Positions 46,319-55,699 of a stretch of 64,000 nucleotides of DNA are shown here, piece by piece. Position 1 is the stretch's first letter; each line of letters begins with the position of its first letter. The notes below the pieces were generated by a model. That model ran no database searches. It had not been told where the DNA came from and saw nothing but the letters and a program-made list of their open reading frames with translations. Origin of the DNA: Anaeromassilibacillus sp001305115 (GTDB lineage Bacteria > Bacillota > Clostridia > Oscillospirales > Acutalibacteraceae). Location: NCBI GenBank assembly GCA_042854365.1, contig AP031437.1:186001-250000 (forward strand), written 5' to 3'. The translations under genes were made by a program, and so were the position numbers.

Positions 46319-46358
46319 AACGGCCCCAACAGAGCATTTTGCTTTGTTGGGGCCGTTT
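46319..46358 (+). terminator. Terminator of the Gld-type ABC operon
   Basis: AACGGCCCCAACA pairs with TGTTGGGGCCGTT across a 13-base loop, followed by a short T-run. Confidence 0.82.
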
Positions 46359-46362
46359 GGCG

Positions 46363-46714
46363 TTTATTGGCAAAAATATGGATTGTCTCCCGTTCGCATA
46401 GGAACCGTGCGCATTGAAAACTTTTGGCCGGAACCCATGGGGATTTTACTTATTACGATCGAGAAAATTTGCAGGAGCTGCCAATCGAGAAGGAATAGCA
46501 AAGACCCCCGACTTTCTGGAAAAAACCGGTTCCCTTTTCTTTGGTATGCGATGGCACATCCGGCCTAAGGGGAGTATCTAAAGAACAGGAAGAAAAAATC
46601 AATGGCAAGGTCGAAAAGCCTCCCTTTTCAAATACATTGGAAAAGGAACAAATTTAGAAATAGGGGACTGAAACCGCATTACAGATGGACAAATGATGTT
46701 CCCTGTGTGCTGCA
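46363..46714. other. Intergenic region, no gene recognised
   Basis: Between the operon terminator and the kinase stop codon. Short frames occur here but none has family features. The convergent arrangement would predict a minus-strand terminator; none was clear. Confidence 0.5.
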
Positions 46715-48121
46715 TTAGAAAGGATCTGCCGAGGGGGAACCTTTGATAAATGGTTCGCAGGGAAGTTTCATCTCGCAGGAAAAGCCCTGACCGGGGGCTG
46801 TGTGCGCGATAAATTGTCCGCCATGGGCCTCCGTTATGCGCCGAACCAAAAACAATCCCAATCCGTGGGCACGCTTTGGCGCATAGGGGGCATTCAGAAG
46901 GTTTTCCAATTTTTGCGGATCGGCTCCAACGCCGTCATCGTACACACAAATTAGGCAGAAGCCGTCCTCCCTGCGAACGGCTATTCGGATCGCGCAACCC
47001 TGCGGATTGTGCAGAACACTGTTTTGGAGAAGGTTTGTCAAGGCGCGCAGAAGCAGCCGCTCGTCCCCCTTCAGCTGAATGGATTCGTCTATGGCTTCGA
47101 GTTCGATGCCGCAGGGATTCTCCGGCATGGCATTCATAAAATCCGTAACCGTGCGGCGAACAAGCTTGGCGGCTCGCAACAGCCGATATTCCAGAGGCTG
47201 CATGTCGTATTCCAAACGCGATACAAGATTCAGATCGCTCACCAGGTCGCGTAGGCGAATTCCCTGACGGCAAATCACAGCAGCTTGCTCCTGTTCCTGT
47301 GGAGGGAGTGCCGGATCGTCCTGCAATTCACCTGCATAACCGAGGATGACCGAAAGCGGGGTACGGATGTCGTGGGAAATACCGGCAATCCAGTTTGCGC
47401 GCGCTTCGTCTTTTTTTCGGAGGGCGGCATCCCGGCGCTGTAATTCACCCGAAGCCGCGTTGATTCCAGCGGCTACTTCGCGGAGGCTGCCGCGTTCTGC
47501 AAGTTGAACCGCTTCCCCATGGGCCAGACAGGAAAGGCCATGGAGAATGGGCCGTACTGGCCGCACCGTCCACCAACAGAGAAACGCATAGAGAAGAATG
47601 GCAACCAAACTGTTTCCGATCACAAATAACACGAGGTATTGAAAGAGGGTTCGGACATCCGATTCTGCAAAGTCGAGCGTGTAGCGCATGTAGGCCCCTT
47701 TTGGATACCCCGTCACCACGAGACCATCTGGATGCGCCCAGCAAAAGACCGGATAATCCTTTAAGTAGTATCGGGTGAAGCCAGCGATCTCCTTTGGCGT
47801 ATAGGAGAGGGGAATCTCTGGAGGAAGATCCAGAGACCAGACCACTTTTCCCCGATCATCCAACAGCATGGCCCAGGCGCCATGCTCCTGCAGTTCTTTT
47901 GTCACAGATGGGGCCAACTGATATTGTCCGTCCCGCTGAACCAACCCTTCTACAGCCACTCGGACCGTTCTTGAGGGGGAAAAGTCTGTCTCCCCTTCAT
48001 GTGTGTCGTACAGAACACGCAGATAAATGGATAGTCCCGCGATATTGGCAATCAAAAAAACCATGACACAGACAAAAAGCCCAATCAAAAAACGGCCTAA
48101 AAAACGCCGGATACTCTTCAT
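46715..48121 (-). CDS. Sensor histidine kinase
   Basis: 468 residues from the ATG at 48121, chosen because AGGAGG lies just upstream and the protein then begins with a basic, hydrophobic MKSIRRFLGRFLIG. A longer frame up to 48247 overlaps the regulator's stop, but its extra residues come from a GC-rich hairpin and look non-coding. Layout: helix 1 (about 12-34), an extracellular sensor of about 130 residues, helix 2 (about 175-195), HAMP, a HisKA box with phospho-His in GISHDIRTP, and a HATPase domain (N box NLLQNSVLHNPQG, G boxes DDGVGAD and HGLGLFL). It is paired with the upstream response regulator and lies divergent from the LanFEG-like exporter it probably controls. Confidence 0.9.
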   Translation of the reverse strand: MKSIRRFLGRFLIGLFVCVMVFLIANIAGLSIYLRVLYDTHEGETDFSPSRTVRVAVEGLVQRDGQYQLAPSVTKELQEHGAWAMLLDDRGKVVWSLDLPPEIPLSYTPKEIAGFTRYYLKDYPVFCWAHPDGLVVTGYPKGAYMRYTLDFAESDVRTLFQYLVLFVIGNSLVAILLYAFLCWWTVRPVRPILHGLSCLAHGEAVQLAERGSLREVAAGINAASGELQRRDAALRKKDEARANWIAGISHDIRTPLSVILGYAGELQDDPALPPQEQEQAAVICRQGIRLRDLVSDLNLVSRLEYDMQPLEYRLLRAAKLVRRTVTDFMNAMPENPCGIELEAIDESIQLKGDERLLLRALTNLLQNSVLHNPQGCAIRIAVRREDGFCLICVYDDGVGADPQKLENLLNAPYAPKRAHGLGLFLVRRITEAHGGQFIAHTAPGQGFSCEMKLPCEPFIKGSPSADPF

Positions 48122-48208
48122 GGCGGTCGCCTCCTGTGAAAAATAGCCCACCGGGGCCGCCACCGCGCCGGCCGACGCGGTGTCTGCGAACACAGTTCGC
48201 AGGAAAGA

Positions 48209-48227
48209 CGGCGGCTTTAGGCCGCCG
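48209..48227 (-). other. GC-rich hairpin between response regulator and kinase
   Basis: CGGCGGC pairs with GCCGCCG around a 5-base loop in the 125-bp gap between the two genes. It may reduce kinase expression relative to the regulator. Confidence 0.45.
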
Positions 48228-48246
48228 CTTTGCGGCCCCTGCCCCA

Positions 48247-48966
48247 TCAGTCTGCGCGAGAAGCCACTTGCAGCTTGTATCCCAATCCACGTGCAGTCAA
48301 TAGATATTGGGGATGGGAAGGGTCCTCTTCCAGTTTTTCACGCATGCGGCGGATATGAACCATCAGCGTGTTTTCATATCCATAGAGATCGTCCCCCCAG
48401 GCGGCTTGGCAGAGCGAATCGCTGGTTACGATGCGATTCCGGTTCTCATAGAGCTTCTTGAGAAGTGCAAGCTCCTTGGCGGTGAGGGTCCACTCCCGGC
48501 CATCCAAAGCTTGGACAAGTGAAGCCCCCAGGTCGATCGTGCGGTTTCCCAGGGCAAATACCGGAAGCTGTTCCTGTTGGATGGGCACATAGACGCGCCG
48601 CAGGATGGCGGTGATGCGCAAGGTCAGTTCCTTTGGAAGAAATGGTTTGACAAGGTAGTCGTCCGCGCCCATTCCCAGGCCGATCAGCCGGTCTTCATCT
48701 TCTCCGCGCGCGGTGAGAAAAATCACGGGGAGGGGCGAGACTGCACGCATCTGTTGTAATAAGGAAAAGCCATCCCCGTCCGGTAACATAACGTCCAAGA
48801 CGGCCAAGTCCGGGCGGACTGCGCGCAGTTGTTCCATTGCACGGGCACAGTCCGGCGCCAAAAAAATACGCGTGAAGCCCTCTCGCCGAAGGATCTCGTC
48901 CACCATACGCAACAGCTGCGGCTGATCGTCCACTACCAAGATCTTCTTTTCTTTTAATGCATCCAT
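48247..48966 (-). CDS. OmpR-family response regulator
   Basis: 239 residues: a receiver domain with the acidic pair in VVDDQ, phospho-acceptor D58 (AVLDVMLPDG) and conserved Lys in VKPF, followed by a winged-helix DNA-binding domain (about 135-235, ending RGLGYKL). It is transcribed with the kinase. The divergent promoter region to the right contains TGTAAG repeats at helical spacing, a likely target. Confidence 0.92.
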   Translation of the reverse strand: MDALKEKKILVVDDQPQLLRMVDEILRREGFTRIFLAPDCARAMEQLRAVRPDLAVLDVMLPDGDGFSLLQQMRAVSPLPVIFLTARGEDEDRLIGLGMGADDYLVKPFLPKELTLRITAILRRVYVPIQQEQLPVFALGNRTIDLGASLVQALDGREWTLTAKELALLKKLYENRNRIVTSDSLCQAAWGDDLYGYENTLMVHIRRMREKLEEDPSHPQYLLTARGLGYKLQVASRAD

Positions 48967-49065
48967 TGTTGTTCCCCGCTTTCTGTCCAGCGAATCGGCC
49001 GGGAAAAGCCTGATCGGCAGGTATCCTTATGGAATTGCCAGATTTGTTTCCTTGTTTTTCACCAT

Positions 49066-49092
49066 GGGCCCGTCCCTAGGCGGGCCTTTCTT
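49066..49092 (+). terminator. Weak terminator-like hairpin in the divergent region
   Basis: GGCCCG pairs with CGGGCC, followed by TTTCTTT on the plus strand. No plus-strand gene is immediately upstream, so it may instead be part of a leader or block stray transcription. Confidence 0.35.
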
Positions 49093-49151
49093 TAGTGGCG
49101 TGCCTTTATTTTACCACATGCGCGCGGATGGTTTCATCCCAAGGGATGTAT

Positions 49152-49190
49152 TGTAAGTTTGCTGTAAGGTTTTATGAAGCTTTCTGTAAG
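49152..49190 (+). promoter_or_regulatory. TGTAAG direct repeats, probable response-regulator operator
   Basis: TGTAAG occurs at 49152, 49163 and 49185. The spacings of 11 and 22 bp place all copies on one face of the helix, as is usual for OmpR-family sites. A -10-like TATATG or TATGCT follows at about 49199-49206. The ribosome binding site of the 45-residue peptide gene begins at 49224. Confidence 0.6.
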
Positions 49191-49238
49191 GCAGAGGGTA
49201 TATGCTTTCATCATCCTAGAAAAAAGGAGGCGGCCCGT

Positions 49239-49376
49239 ATGGAGCGGATGAAGAAAAGATTTGGAATTCTGGCGCTGGTTGCCGTAGTAACCCTTGCGTT
49301 TGTTTTGGTGAGTGCGTTTGCCAGCCGGATGGTATATCAGAATAGTCTTCCTGCGTATTACGCAGAGATCGCTTAG
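49239..49376 (+). CDS. 45-residue single-pass membrane peptide
   Basis: AAGGAGG precedes the ATG by eight bases. The peptide MERMKKRFGILAL... has a basic start, a single hydrophobic helix (about 8-29) and a short outer end, SLPAYYAEIA. It lies 12 bp before the ABC ATPase gene, in the same orientation and behind the same putative operator. I do not recognise a family. It may be a small regulatory or assembly subunit of the exporter, or a leader peptide. Confidence 0.65.
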   Translation: MERMKKRFGILALVAVVTLAFVLVSAFASRMVYQNSLPAYYAEIA

Positions 49377-49388
49377 GGGGAAGTAAAG

Positions 49389-50297
49389 ATGGAATCGATT
49401 GTACACACAGAGGGACTTTCCAAAGAATATAACGGTGTGTTCCGCGTAAAGAATGTAGATTTGCAGATCCGAGAGGGCGAAGTATACGGCTTCTTGGGGC
49501 CAAACGGTGCAGGGAAGTCCACCACAATGAAGATGCTGCTGGGGCTGGCCAAGCCGACAAAGGGAACAGTGCACCTTTTTGGCAAACAGATGAATGAGAA
49601 AAATCGGGTGGAGATTTTGCGGCAAACGGGCGCGCTGATCGAAGCGCCGGCATATTATGGGCATCTAACGGGTATGGAAAACCTGCGTGTCATGCAGAAA
49701 CTGTTGGACATCCCAGAAAAGAATTTGAGAGAGGCTCTGCACATTGTGCGTTTGGAAAATCAGGCCGACAAAAAAGTAAACCATTATTCTTTGGGAATGA
49801 AACAGCGCCTTGGAATCGCCATGGCGCTGATGCGTTTTCCAAAGCTGCTGGTACTGGATGAACCGACCAATGGCCTGGACCCCGCTGGAATCGAGGAGAT
49901 CCGGGAACTCATCAAAGCGTTGCCACGGCAGTATGGCATGACCGTGATGCTCTCGAGCCACTTGTTGGCCGAGGTAGACCAAATGGCAACTGCGGTCGGG
50001 ATTATCGATCATGGAGAACTGATTTTCCAGAACAGCTTGGAAGTATTGCGTCAAAGAAGCGCCCATTATGTGGCGGTCCGGACGCAGGACGCAGAAGAGG
50101 CAGCGCGCTTGTTGGAACGGTATTGTCCCAAACGAGAACATGGCTGGTTGCTTTTGGAAAACGTGAGTGACGCGGCGGTGGCACAGATCAACCAGCAGTT
50201 GGTTTGCAGCGGGATACAGGTGTACCGAATTGAGGAGCGGCAGCGCAGCTTAGAGGAAATTTTCCTCGATCTGACCGGAAAGGCGGGAGCATTATGA
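49389..50297 (+). CDS. ABC transporter ATP-binding protein, BcrA/LanF-like
   Basis: 302 residues with Walker A GPNGAGKST, signature YSLGMKQRLG, Walker B LLVLDEPTNGLDP and the switch His in LSSHLL, plus the C-terminal region typical of bacitracin/lantibiotic-resistance ATPases. The gene ends in ATGATG, overlapping the next permease start by four bases. Likely function: energising export or expulsion of a membrane-active antimicrobial peptide. Confidence 0.9.
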   Translation: MESIVHTEGLSKEYNGVFRVKNVDLQIREGEVYGFLGPNGAGKSTTMKMLLGLAKPTKGTVHLFGKQMNEKNRVEILRQTGALIEAPAYYGHLTGMENLRVMQKLLDIPEKNLREALHIVRLENQADKKVNHYSLGMKQRLGIAMALMRFPKLLVLDEPTNGLDPAGIEEIRELIKALPRQYGMTVMLSSHLLAEVDQMATAVGIIDHGELIFQNSLEVLRQRSAHYVAVRTQDAEEAARLLERYCPKREHGWLLLENVSDAAVAQINQQLVCSGIQVYRIEERQRSLEEIFLDLTGKAGAL

Positions 50298-51049
50298 TGC
50301 GGTATCTGTCGTTGGAATTTTATAAGATTCGGCGCCGTGGTATTTTCTTAACTGCGTTATTTCTCTGTGGGGCGGAGGGGGCGTGGACCGCCTATTCCGC
50401 ACAACAATATCTGGAGGAAAACGGTACCCATTTGGTTTGGAACAACCTATTTACGAATTTGGCGCTCCTGCATGGCCTTTTCCTCCCCATGGCCATCGCG
50501 GTACTTGCCAGCCGTATCTGCGATATGGAGCATAAAGGGGACACCTGGAAGCTGCTCGGCACAGCAGCAGAGCCAATGAACCGGCTGTACCTCTCCAAAT
50601 TCTTATGTGCGTTTCTGATTCTAACCTTTACCCTAACGGTAGAGCTCGCCGTTCTAATTGTATTTGGTATTTGGAAGGGATTCCCTGTACCAATTCCAAC
50701 GGACTTGGTACTGCCCATCTATTTTGGAACGCTTCTTGCGAGTGTGTTTGTGCTGGCTTTACAACAGTGGGTTTCGATGGCGGTCTCCAATCAGTTGGTA
50801 GCGTTGATCGTTGGCATGGCTGGCGCATTTCTGGGGTTTGTAGGGGCGCTATTTCCCGCACAAGTGCGGATCGTGTTTCCCTGGTGTGCCTATGCTGACC
50901 TCTCCTGTGTACAGACGGTTCCGTTGGGAGAACATGAATGGGCGTATATCGCGATAAGCCCCAATTTGTTTCCATCGCTATTGGTGTGTGCTGTGGGAGT
51001 GCTTGTATATTTCCTGGGGAAACGCCACCTGTGCAGAAAAGAATTTTAG
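50294..51049 (+). CDS. ABC permease, lantibiotic-immunity (LanE/MutE-like)
   Basis: 251 residues with about six membrane helices and the typical start LEFYKIRRRGIFL seen in MutE/EpiE-type permeases. It overlaps the ATPase gene by four bases and is followed after 12 bp by a second permease. Confidence 0.8.
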   Translation: MMRYLSLEFYKIRRRGIFLTALFLCGAEGAWTAYSAQQYLEENGTHLVWNNLFTNLALLHGLFLPMAIAVLASRICDMEHKGDTWKLLGTAAEPMNRLYLSKFLCAFLILTFTLTVELAVLIVFGIWKGFPVPIPTDLVLPIYFGTLLASVFVLALQQWVSMAVSNQLVALIVGMAGAFLGFVGALFPAQVRIVFPWCAYADLSCVQTVPLGEHEWAYIAISPNLFPSLLVCAVGVLVYFLGKRHLCRKEF

Positions 51050-51061
51050 GAGGGGAAGGTC

Positions 51062-51793
51062 ATGTTAAGACATGCAGTTGTGGCCGAATGCCGTAAGCTA
51101 AAGGGATCGTGTATCTGGTTGGCATTCCTGTTTTTACCTGCATTCAGCGTCTTTGTGGGAAGCGCGAATTTTTCCATGAATCGGGATATTCTCACAAAAG
51201 AATGGCAAAGCCTTTGGACCCAGGTTAGCCTGTTTTATGGCGATCTGTTTTTGGCGGTCCTGCTATCGATCTATGCTGCCTATGCATGGCGTTTGGAGCA
51301 CCTCAACCACAATTGGAACAACCTGATGACAGCTCCTGTACCCGTACGGAATATCTTTTGGAGCAAATTTCTGGTGATTGCGGGCCTAAGTTTCGTAACA
51401 CAGGTATTCTTTTTTGCACTATACTTGGCGGCGGGGTTCTATTTTGGATTTCAATCGTCCATTCCGCCGGATGTGGTCCGTTGGTTTCTATGTGCTTGGT
51501 TTGGTTCCCTTCCCGTAGCGGCCATGCAGCTTTTCTTTGCCATGCATATCCGAAGCTTTGCAGTACCGGTGGGAATCGGATTCTGTTGCAGCGTAGTAGG
51601 GTTCCTATTGGCGGTTAAGGGCTGGTGGCCAATTTTCCCCAACGCCCTTTTGATTGCAGGAATGGGATCGGTCAGTCAGGAAGCATTGGGAGAGGTGGAC
51701 ATGGGGATTTTCTTTGTGATGTGTGCTATGTTTACGGTAATATTCTGTGGATTGTCCCTGCTGGTTTTAAAGCGGGCAGATGTCAAAAGCTGA
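51062..51793 (+). CDS. ABC permease, lantibiotic-immunity (LanG/MutG-like)
   Basis: 243 residues, six predicted helices, beginning VVAECRKLKGSCIWL. It is preceded by AGGAGGGG. With the ATPase and first permease it forms a LanFEG-type trio; no lantibiotic synthesis gene lies in the window, so defence against foreign peptides is more likely than self-immunity. Confidence 0.8.
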   Translation: MLRHAVVAECRKLKGSCIWLAFLFLPAFSVFVGSANFSMNRDILTKEWQSLWTQVSLFYGDLFLAVLLSIYAAYAWRLEHLNHNWNNLMTAPVPVRNIFWSKFLVIAGLSFVTQVFFFALYLAAGFYFGFQSSIPPDVVRWFLCAWFGSLPVAAMQLFFAMHIRSFAVPVGIGFCCSVVGFLLAVKGWWPIFPNALLIAGMGSVSQEALGEVDMGIFFVMCAMFTVIFCGLSLLVLKRADVKS

Positions 51794-52320
51794 CTTGAGG
51801 TTCCTATTTCGATTGGACAAGGAGCCATCCAAAGGACGTATGTACAACCATTCCTTCTATTGCGTTCCAAGCCCCAAAAGGGATAGAAGCTCTTTTGGTC
51901 GATGCAACAGTTTGGTTTGTCTCAGAAGAACGGCCGCAAAGTGCAAATGCCAGATCGACTGCCAGCACACCCAATGTGCAAGGATTATGGCAAAGTTTTG
52001 GCCTGTACGGGCTTGCGTACAGAAACCGCCACAACATAGGGAACGGATTCCTGTATGCTTATTCATTTGACACGGTTCCCCGTCTCATTTTTGTTATTCC
52101 AACTGTTCCAGTTCTCCGAAGGAAAGGGCAAGTGCTGAATGGAACGCACCTGCATGGGCCCGCTTTTGCCTTGCCGGATATAAAACTTGTGCTATTTTTT
52201 CATCGGAGAAATTGTCAGGAGAGCCCGAGGGCCTTTGTTGAGAAATACAAGAAAAGGCTTGACCGATCAGACGGGATAAAATGAAGCGCCCCTGGCCGCG
52301 TGGCAAAAGAAAGCTTGCTT
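51794..52320. other. Intergenic region without recognised gene
   Basis: About 530 bp. Several overlapping frames on both strands reach 100 codons or so, but none shows domain features or a good ribosome binding site. Confidence 0.45.
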
Positions 52321-52498
52321 TAGAGCCCTATCTTAAGAAAACCTGTAGGAGCGGATAACAATCTTGCCTAGGGAAGAATGGCATTCACCCCACACAGGTT
52401 TTTCCAATCTAAACGTGCCTTTTAGCGTATTGTTTTAAGAAACTAGAGAGGATGTCTGCGGGCTGTCCCTAAAGAATTTCTGATCTCACCACTCTTTT
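52321..52498 (-). repeat. 178-bp structured repeat, inverted copy 3
   Basis: Reverse-complement homologue of 38631-38808 and 38809-38985. The AAAACCTGT / ACAGGTTTT and AGAAACT-type pairings are largely kept. Confidence 0.8.
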
Positions 52499-52563
52499 AT
52501 GGTGTGCGTTTTTTATTTCAGTGAATGGATACCTGTTGGTTGTGATCTTCTATTGGAAAATGT

Positions 52564-52601
52564 TGTCCAGCTGTCAAGAGTATGACAGCTGGACATTTTT
52601 T
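52564..52601 (+). terminator. Strong terminator
   Basis: TGTCCAGCTGTCA pairs perfectly with TGACAGCTGGACA around AGAGTA, followed by TTTTTT. It is the first clear plus-strand terminator after the LanFEG-like operon, about 770 bp beyond its last stop. Confidence 0.85.
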
Positions 52602-52846
52602 CTCCGGAGCACAGGGCCCAAGCGAAAATTCCTATGGCAGTTTTTCCGCGCGAATCCGTGTAACAACCACACGTTTCGTTTGGAGGCAGGCGGTTTCTTC
52701 TTAGGCGTGTATTCCGGAAGGACCCTGCGCACATGGGAGGGAGTTCTCTCTTTTTAAATATGATGGCGGTCCCCGAATTCGGATGAAAATGATACTATGA
52801 CCTCTGTAGGAAAAAGAGGAAGGGAAGCGATGATTTTCAGCAGTGG

Positions 52847-54664
52847 TCATAGTTTATCCAATCCATTCCCGGTTGCGTACGTTACTGAGCCAAGGGGTTC
52901 GTCGGTCGTGAAGGCCTTTAGGCAGACATTCCCAAGGGTTAAGTTGTGAATACCGCTGGAAACATACGTCGATTCCTGAAAATCTGCGAGATCCAGCCAA
53001 GTTCCATTGGACCCGCGGAGAAAACTTTGGCCAGGTGCGATAGCGGCGTCTGAAAAGATTCCATTGCAGGGACCGTTGCCCTCACACGCGATCGGATAGA
53101 TGGGGCCGTTGGAATCTGTCAACCCGTTGCTCGTGGGGTTTTCCAACTTTACAACAATCGAGAAGGGTTCCCCGCTCTGGATGGAAACAGGTTGTTGTAA
53201 CGCGATTGTATGGTAACCGGCATAGGGTTCCCAACCTTTTTGTTCTTTGAAAAAGGCGGGCACACCGCTATCTGGAACGTCGGACTTCTGTAGGCCGGTG
53301 TATACTTGAATGGAATACTGAGCGTCCGGCATGGTCGTATAGAAAGAGACCGCTTGAATCGACTGCTGTCCTGTTGCAGTAAATACATTGGCCATCGAAA
53401 CTGGAGCGGTTGGCTTGTCTCTGATACCGACCGTAGTATTCCATCCCGTACCGTCATACTGGTATAGGTGGTCATAAGACGGATCGGCGGAGGCAATGAA
53501 CTGGCAGGTCTCTGAGATGGAAGAATCTTCATAGGAGAGATAGAAACAGCCGTCCATTCCCCAATGGTTTCCCCAATTATTGCGGATGAGCCATCCGCCG
53601 TCATTGGAGGGCATATTGCCGGTAGGCTCTCCATTGGTCCAGCTGGTGCAGAATGATTCCTTTGGGATGGTGTCGTTCCAGCCGATAATCTGTACCTCAT
53701 GGTTCACGGCTACACGGTTGGGACCGTTATAAGCTTGGGCGACAATTTGTTCCCCGTCCGGGAGTGTATACGTGTTGTATTGATTGGATGCATAGGCAAC
53801 TACAATACAGGAGCCTTCTAAAAGAGCTTGCTTAATCGCATTGCCATTGAGATTTCCAAAGGAGTCCCTAGTGGGAAGATAGTTGCTTTCTACTAAACGG
53901 TAAGGGGCCGTAAAATGAAAGGCTTCTGAGACATTTCCGTAAAGGGCAGTATACGCGTCCTTAAGCGCAGGAGTACCAAATGAATCGATCTCTGTGCCAA
54001 AATATTGATAGGATTCCGGGTAAGGCACGACCTCTTCCGTCTGTACGCCGATTCGTGCGAGCGTAGCGGTTGCAAGGAACGTGTTTCCGCCGAATTCATA
54101 CCATGGATACCAATAGAAACGGGAATCATTGGATGGATAACTCCAGGGATGGAAGGTGTCGCCGGCTGTGCCATCCTCTGGCGTGTGCGGATTGGCTGCG
54201 CCGTTATAAGCGAAATAAGCCAAGTGGCGGGGAGAAAATACAGTGGTGTCCTCCGGATATAAGGAGGATTCCGCAGAGCCAACCGCGGCAAACGCCCAAC
54301 AAGTGCCCCAAGCAGCTTGGTTGCGGACAGCCTCACAGATTTCCTGTTGTTCCCGCAGGTCATAACAGGACGGAAACGAGGCAGTCGCGCGTGTAAGCAA
54401 GGGGGAAGATCCTCCCTGCAAAAGGTAAGAGGGGTCGATAGGCGGCTGTACATACCCCGGTGAAACACTTTCCAGTCGGCTTTCTAAATCGTCCGGGGAG
54501 GAGAGATTCTTGGAAGTCGCCACGCGACTGGGAGCAAACTCCGTCGATCCATCAGCTGAATGGTTGCCAGCGTAGGAGGAATCGGTCACAGAAATCAAGG
54601 CAATTGTCGAAATTGCCAATACGACGGACAAAATTTTGCTGCCCGCTTTCAAAAGCGATGGCAA
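52847..54664 (-). CDS. Secreted papain-family (C1A) cysteine protease with lectin-like C-terminal domain
   Basis: About 605 residues. A GTG at 54673 begins the longest frame, but GAGGAG sits only one base before it; a TTG at 54664 has ideal spacing and is preferred. A signal peptide (about 5-30) is followed by a propeptide-like region and the C1 domain: oxyanion Gln in RNQAAWG, nucleophile C122 in WGTCWAFAA, H322 in VNHEVQIIGW and Asn in IRNNWG. The C-terminal 150 residues resemble the lectin-like domain found after C1 proteases of Clostridia. It probably degrades proteins outside the cell, which would complement the glycosidases on glycoprotein substrates; that link is inference. Confidence 0.87.
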   Translation of the reverse strand: MPSLLKAGSKILSVVLAISTIALISVTDSSYAGNHSADGSTEFAPSRVATSKNLSSPDDLESRLESVSPGYVQPPIDPSYLLQGGSSPLLTRATASFPSCYDLREQQEICEAVRNQAAWGTCWAFAAVGSAESSLYPEDTTVFSPRHLAYFAYNGAANPHTPEDGTAGDTFHPWSYPSNDSRFYWYPWYEFGGNTFLATATLARIGVQTEEVVPYPESYQYFGTEIDSFGTPALKDAYTALYGNVSEAFHFTAPYRLVESNYLPTRDSFGNLNGNAIKQALLEGSCIVVAYASNQYNTYTLPDGEQIVAQAYNGPNRVAVNHEVQIIGWNDTIPKESFCTSWTNGEPTGNMPSNDGGWLIRNNWGNHWGMDGCFYLSYEDSSISETCQFIASADPSYDHLYQYDGTGWNTTVGIRDKPTAPVSMANVFTATGQQSIQAVSFYTTMPDAQYSIQVYTGLQKSDVPDSGVPAFFKEQKGWEPYAGYHTIALQQPVSIQSGEPFSIVVKLENPTSNGLTDSNGPIYPIACEGNGPCNGIFSDAAIAPGQSFLRGSNGTWLDLADFQESTYVSSGIHNLTLGNVCLKAFTTDEPLGSVTYATGNGLDKL

Positions 54665-54845
54665 AAGGGTCACACTCCTCTGTATATAATCTGGAACAGA
54701 TCCCTTTGATGCAAGTCCACGTTCTCAGGATATGTGAATGAAGATCCTTTTGTGACACATTCTGTCCGTTTTTCTACAGGAAGATAAAAGAAAGGAATTT
54801 TTAGAAAATTTCTTAGAAAGAGAGAAACACATTGTGTGTTTTATA

Positions 54846-54898
54846 AAACAAACAGCCAGATACATGTATAGTATACATATACCTAGCTGTTCGTTTTT
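54846..54898. terminator. Long hairpin between protease and decayed repeats
   Basis: AACAGCCAGATACATGTATA pairs with TATACATATACCTAGCTGTT with few mismatches, flanked by AAAACA on one side and CGTTTTT on the other. It could work in both directions. Confidence 0.65.
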
Positions 54899-54954
54899 CA
54901 TGCACAATTTAAGCCCGTCAGGAAGATTTCTCCGTGGAGAGGATGAGGTACCAC

Positions 54955-55507
54955 CCAGAGATGCCGGACGCACAGCGCCTTTCGCGCCTACAGAGTTCCC
55001 TGTTATCGGTAACCGATCCCTTGATTAAATATCGGTTAGTTTTACTCTTCCCATAATACAATTCTGATGTTCACCTATCCATTCCAGACGTACAACGTCT
55101 TTCATACCTATGGTAATTCCTACGGAAGTTCCCTGTTGTCGATTGCTGGACACTTGATTCGAATACCCGCTATTTTTACTCTTTCTACAACTTAATTCTT
55201 ATGTCCACCTATCATAAACGGATACATCGTGTCTTTCGCGCCTACGGCGTTTCCTACGCTGGCTCTCTTCCAGCAGCGGTTGCTTAATCGAATGGCCGAT
55301 GTTTACGGAAGTTCCCTGCCATTGACTGTTAGGCCTTGATTGGATACAAGCTACTTCACTCTTTGTATAACATGATTCCGGTATTTATCGATTATTGCCG
55401 GATTTCTACAGTGGAAATAGTTTTTATGCCGCCCCTAAGAGTTTGCCTGCGCTCTTCCAGCTGTTGCTACATAAATCGTCACCATACCATATATTCCTAT
55501 ACCTTGT
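54955..55507 (-). repeat. Decayed, inverted 3'-tail units
   Basis: Reverse-strand relics of the spacer core (for example GGACGCACAGCGCC followed by TTTCGCGCCTAC at 54966, and TCTTTCGCGCCTACGGCG near 55230) and a block at 55290-55400 matching 4440-4560 inverted. No gene seen. Confidence 0.65.
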
Positions 55508-55567
55508 AAAAAGTTTGACCCAGCAGGGGTTATCCGCATTCTCGTTTGCGAACACTCCTGCTGGGTC
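55508..55567 (-). terminator. CCCAGCAGG-family terminator of the GH63-like array
   Basis: On the minus strand GACCCAGCAGG pairs with CCTGCTGGGTC around a long loop containing GTTCGCAAACGAGAATGCGG, followed by AAACTTTTT. It is the mirror image of the terminator at 4285-4345. Confidence 0.82.
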
Positions 55568-55699
55568 ATATGGGTGGAATATCTCTGCTTTGGCTTTCCT
55601 ATGGATTCGCTCCTATGGGGGCAAATCATCTACATACGATTAGGATATACATTTACATGTAGAAAAGCTATCCGTCAGAGTCGTTCCATATTCCTTTTT

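Noticed and set aside
46176..46568. 130-codon plus-strand frame at the end of the DUF4340 gene
   Set aside because: It overlaps the gene and runs through the operon terminator; no recognisable protein.
48122..48247. Longer start of the histidine kinase overlapping the regulator's stop
   Set aside because: The extra residues derive from a GC-rich hairpin, and AGGAGG sits before the ATG at 48121.
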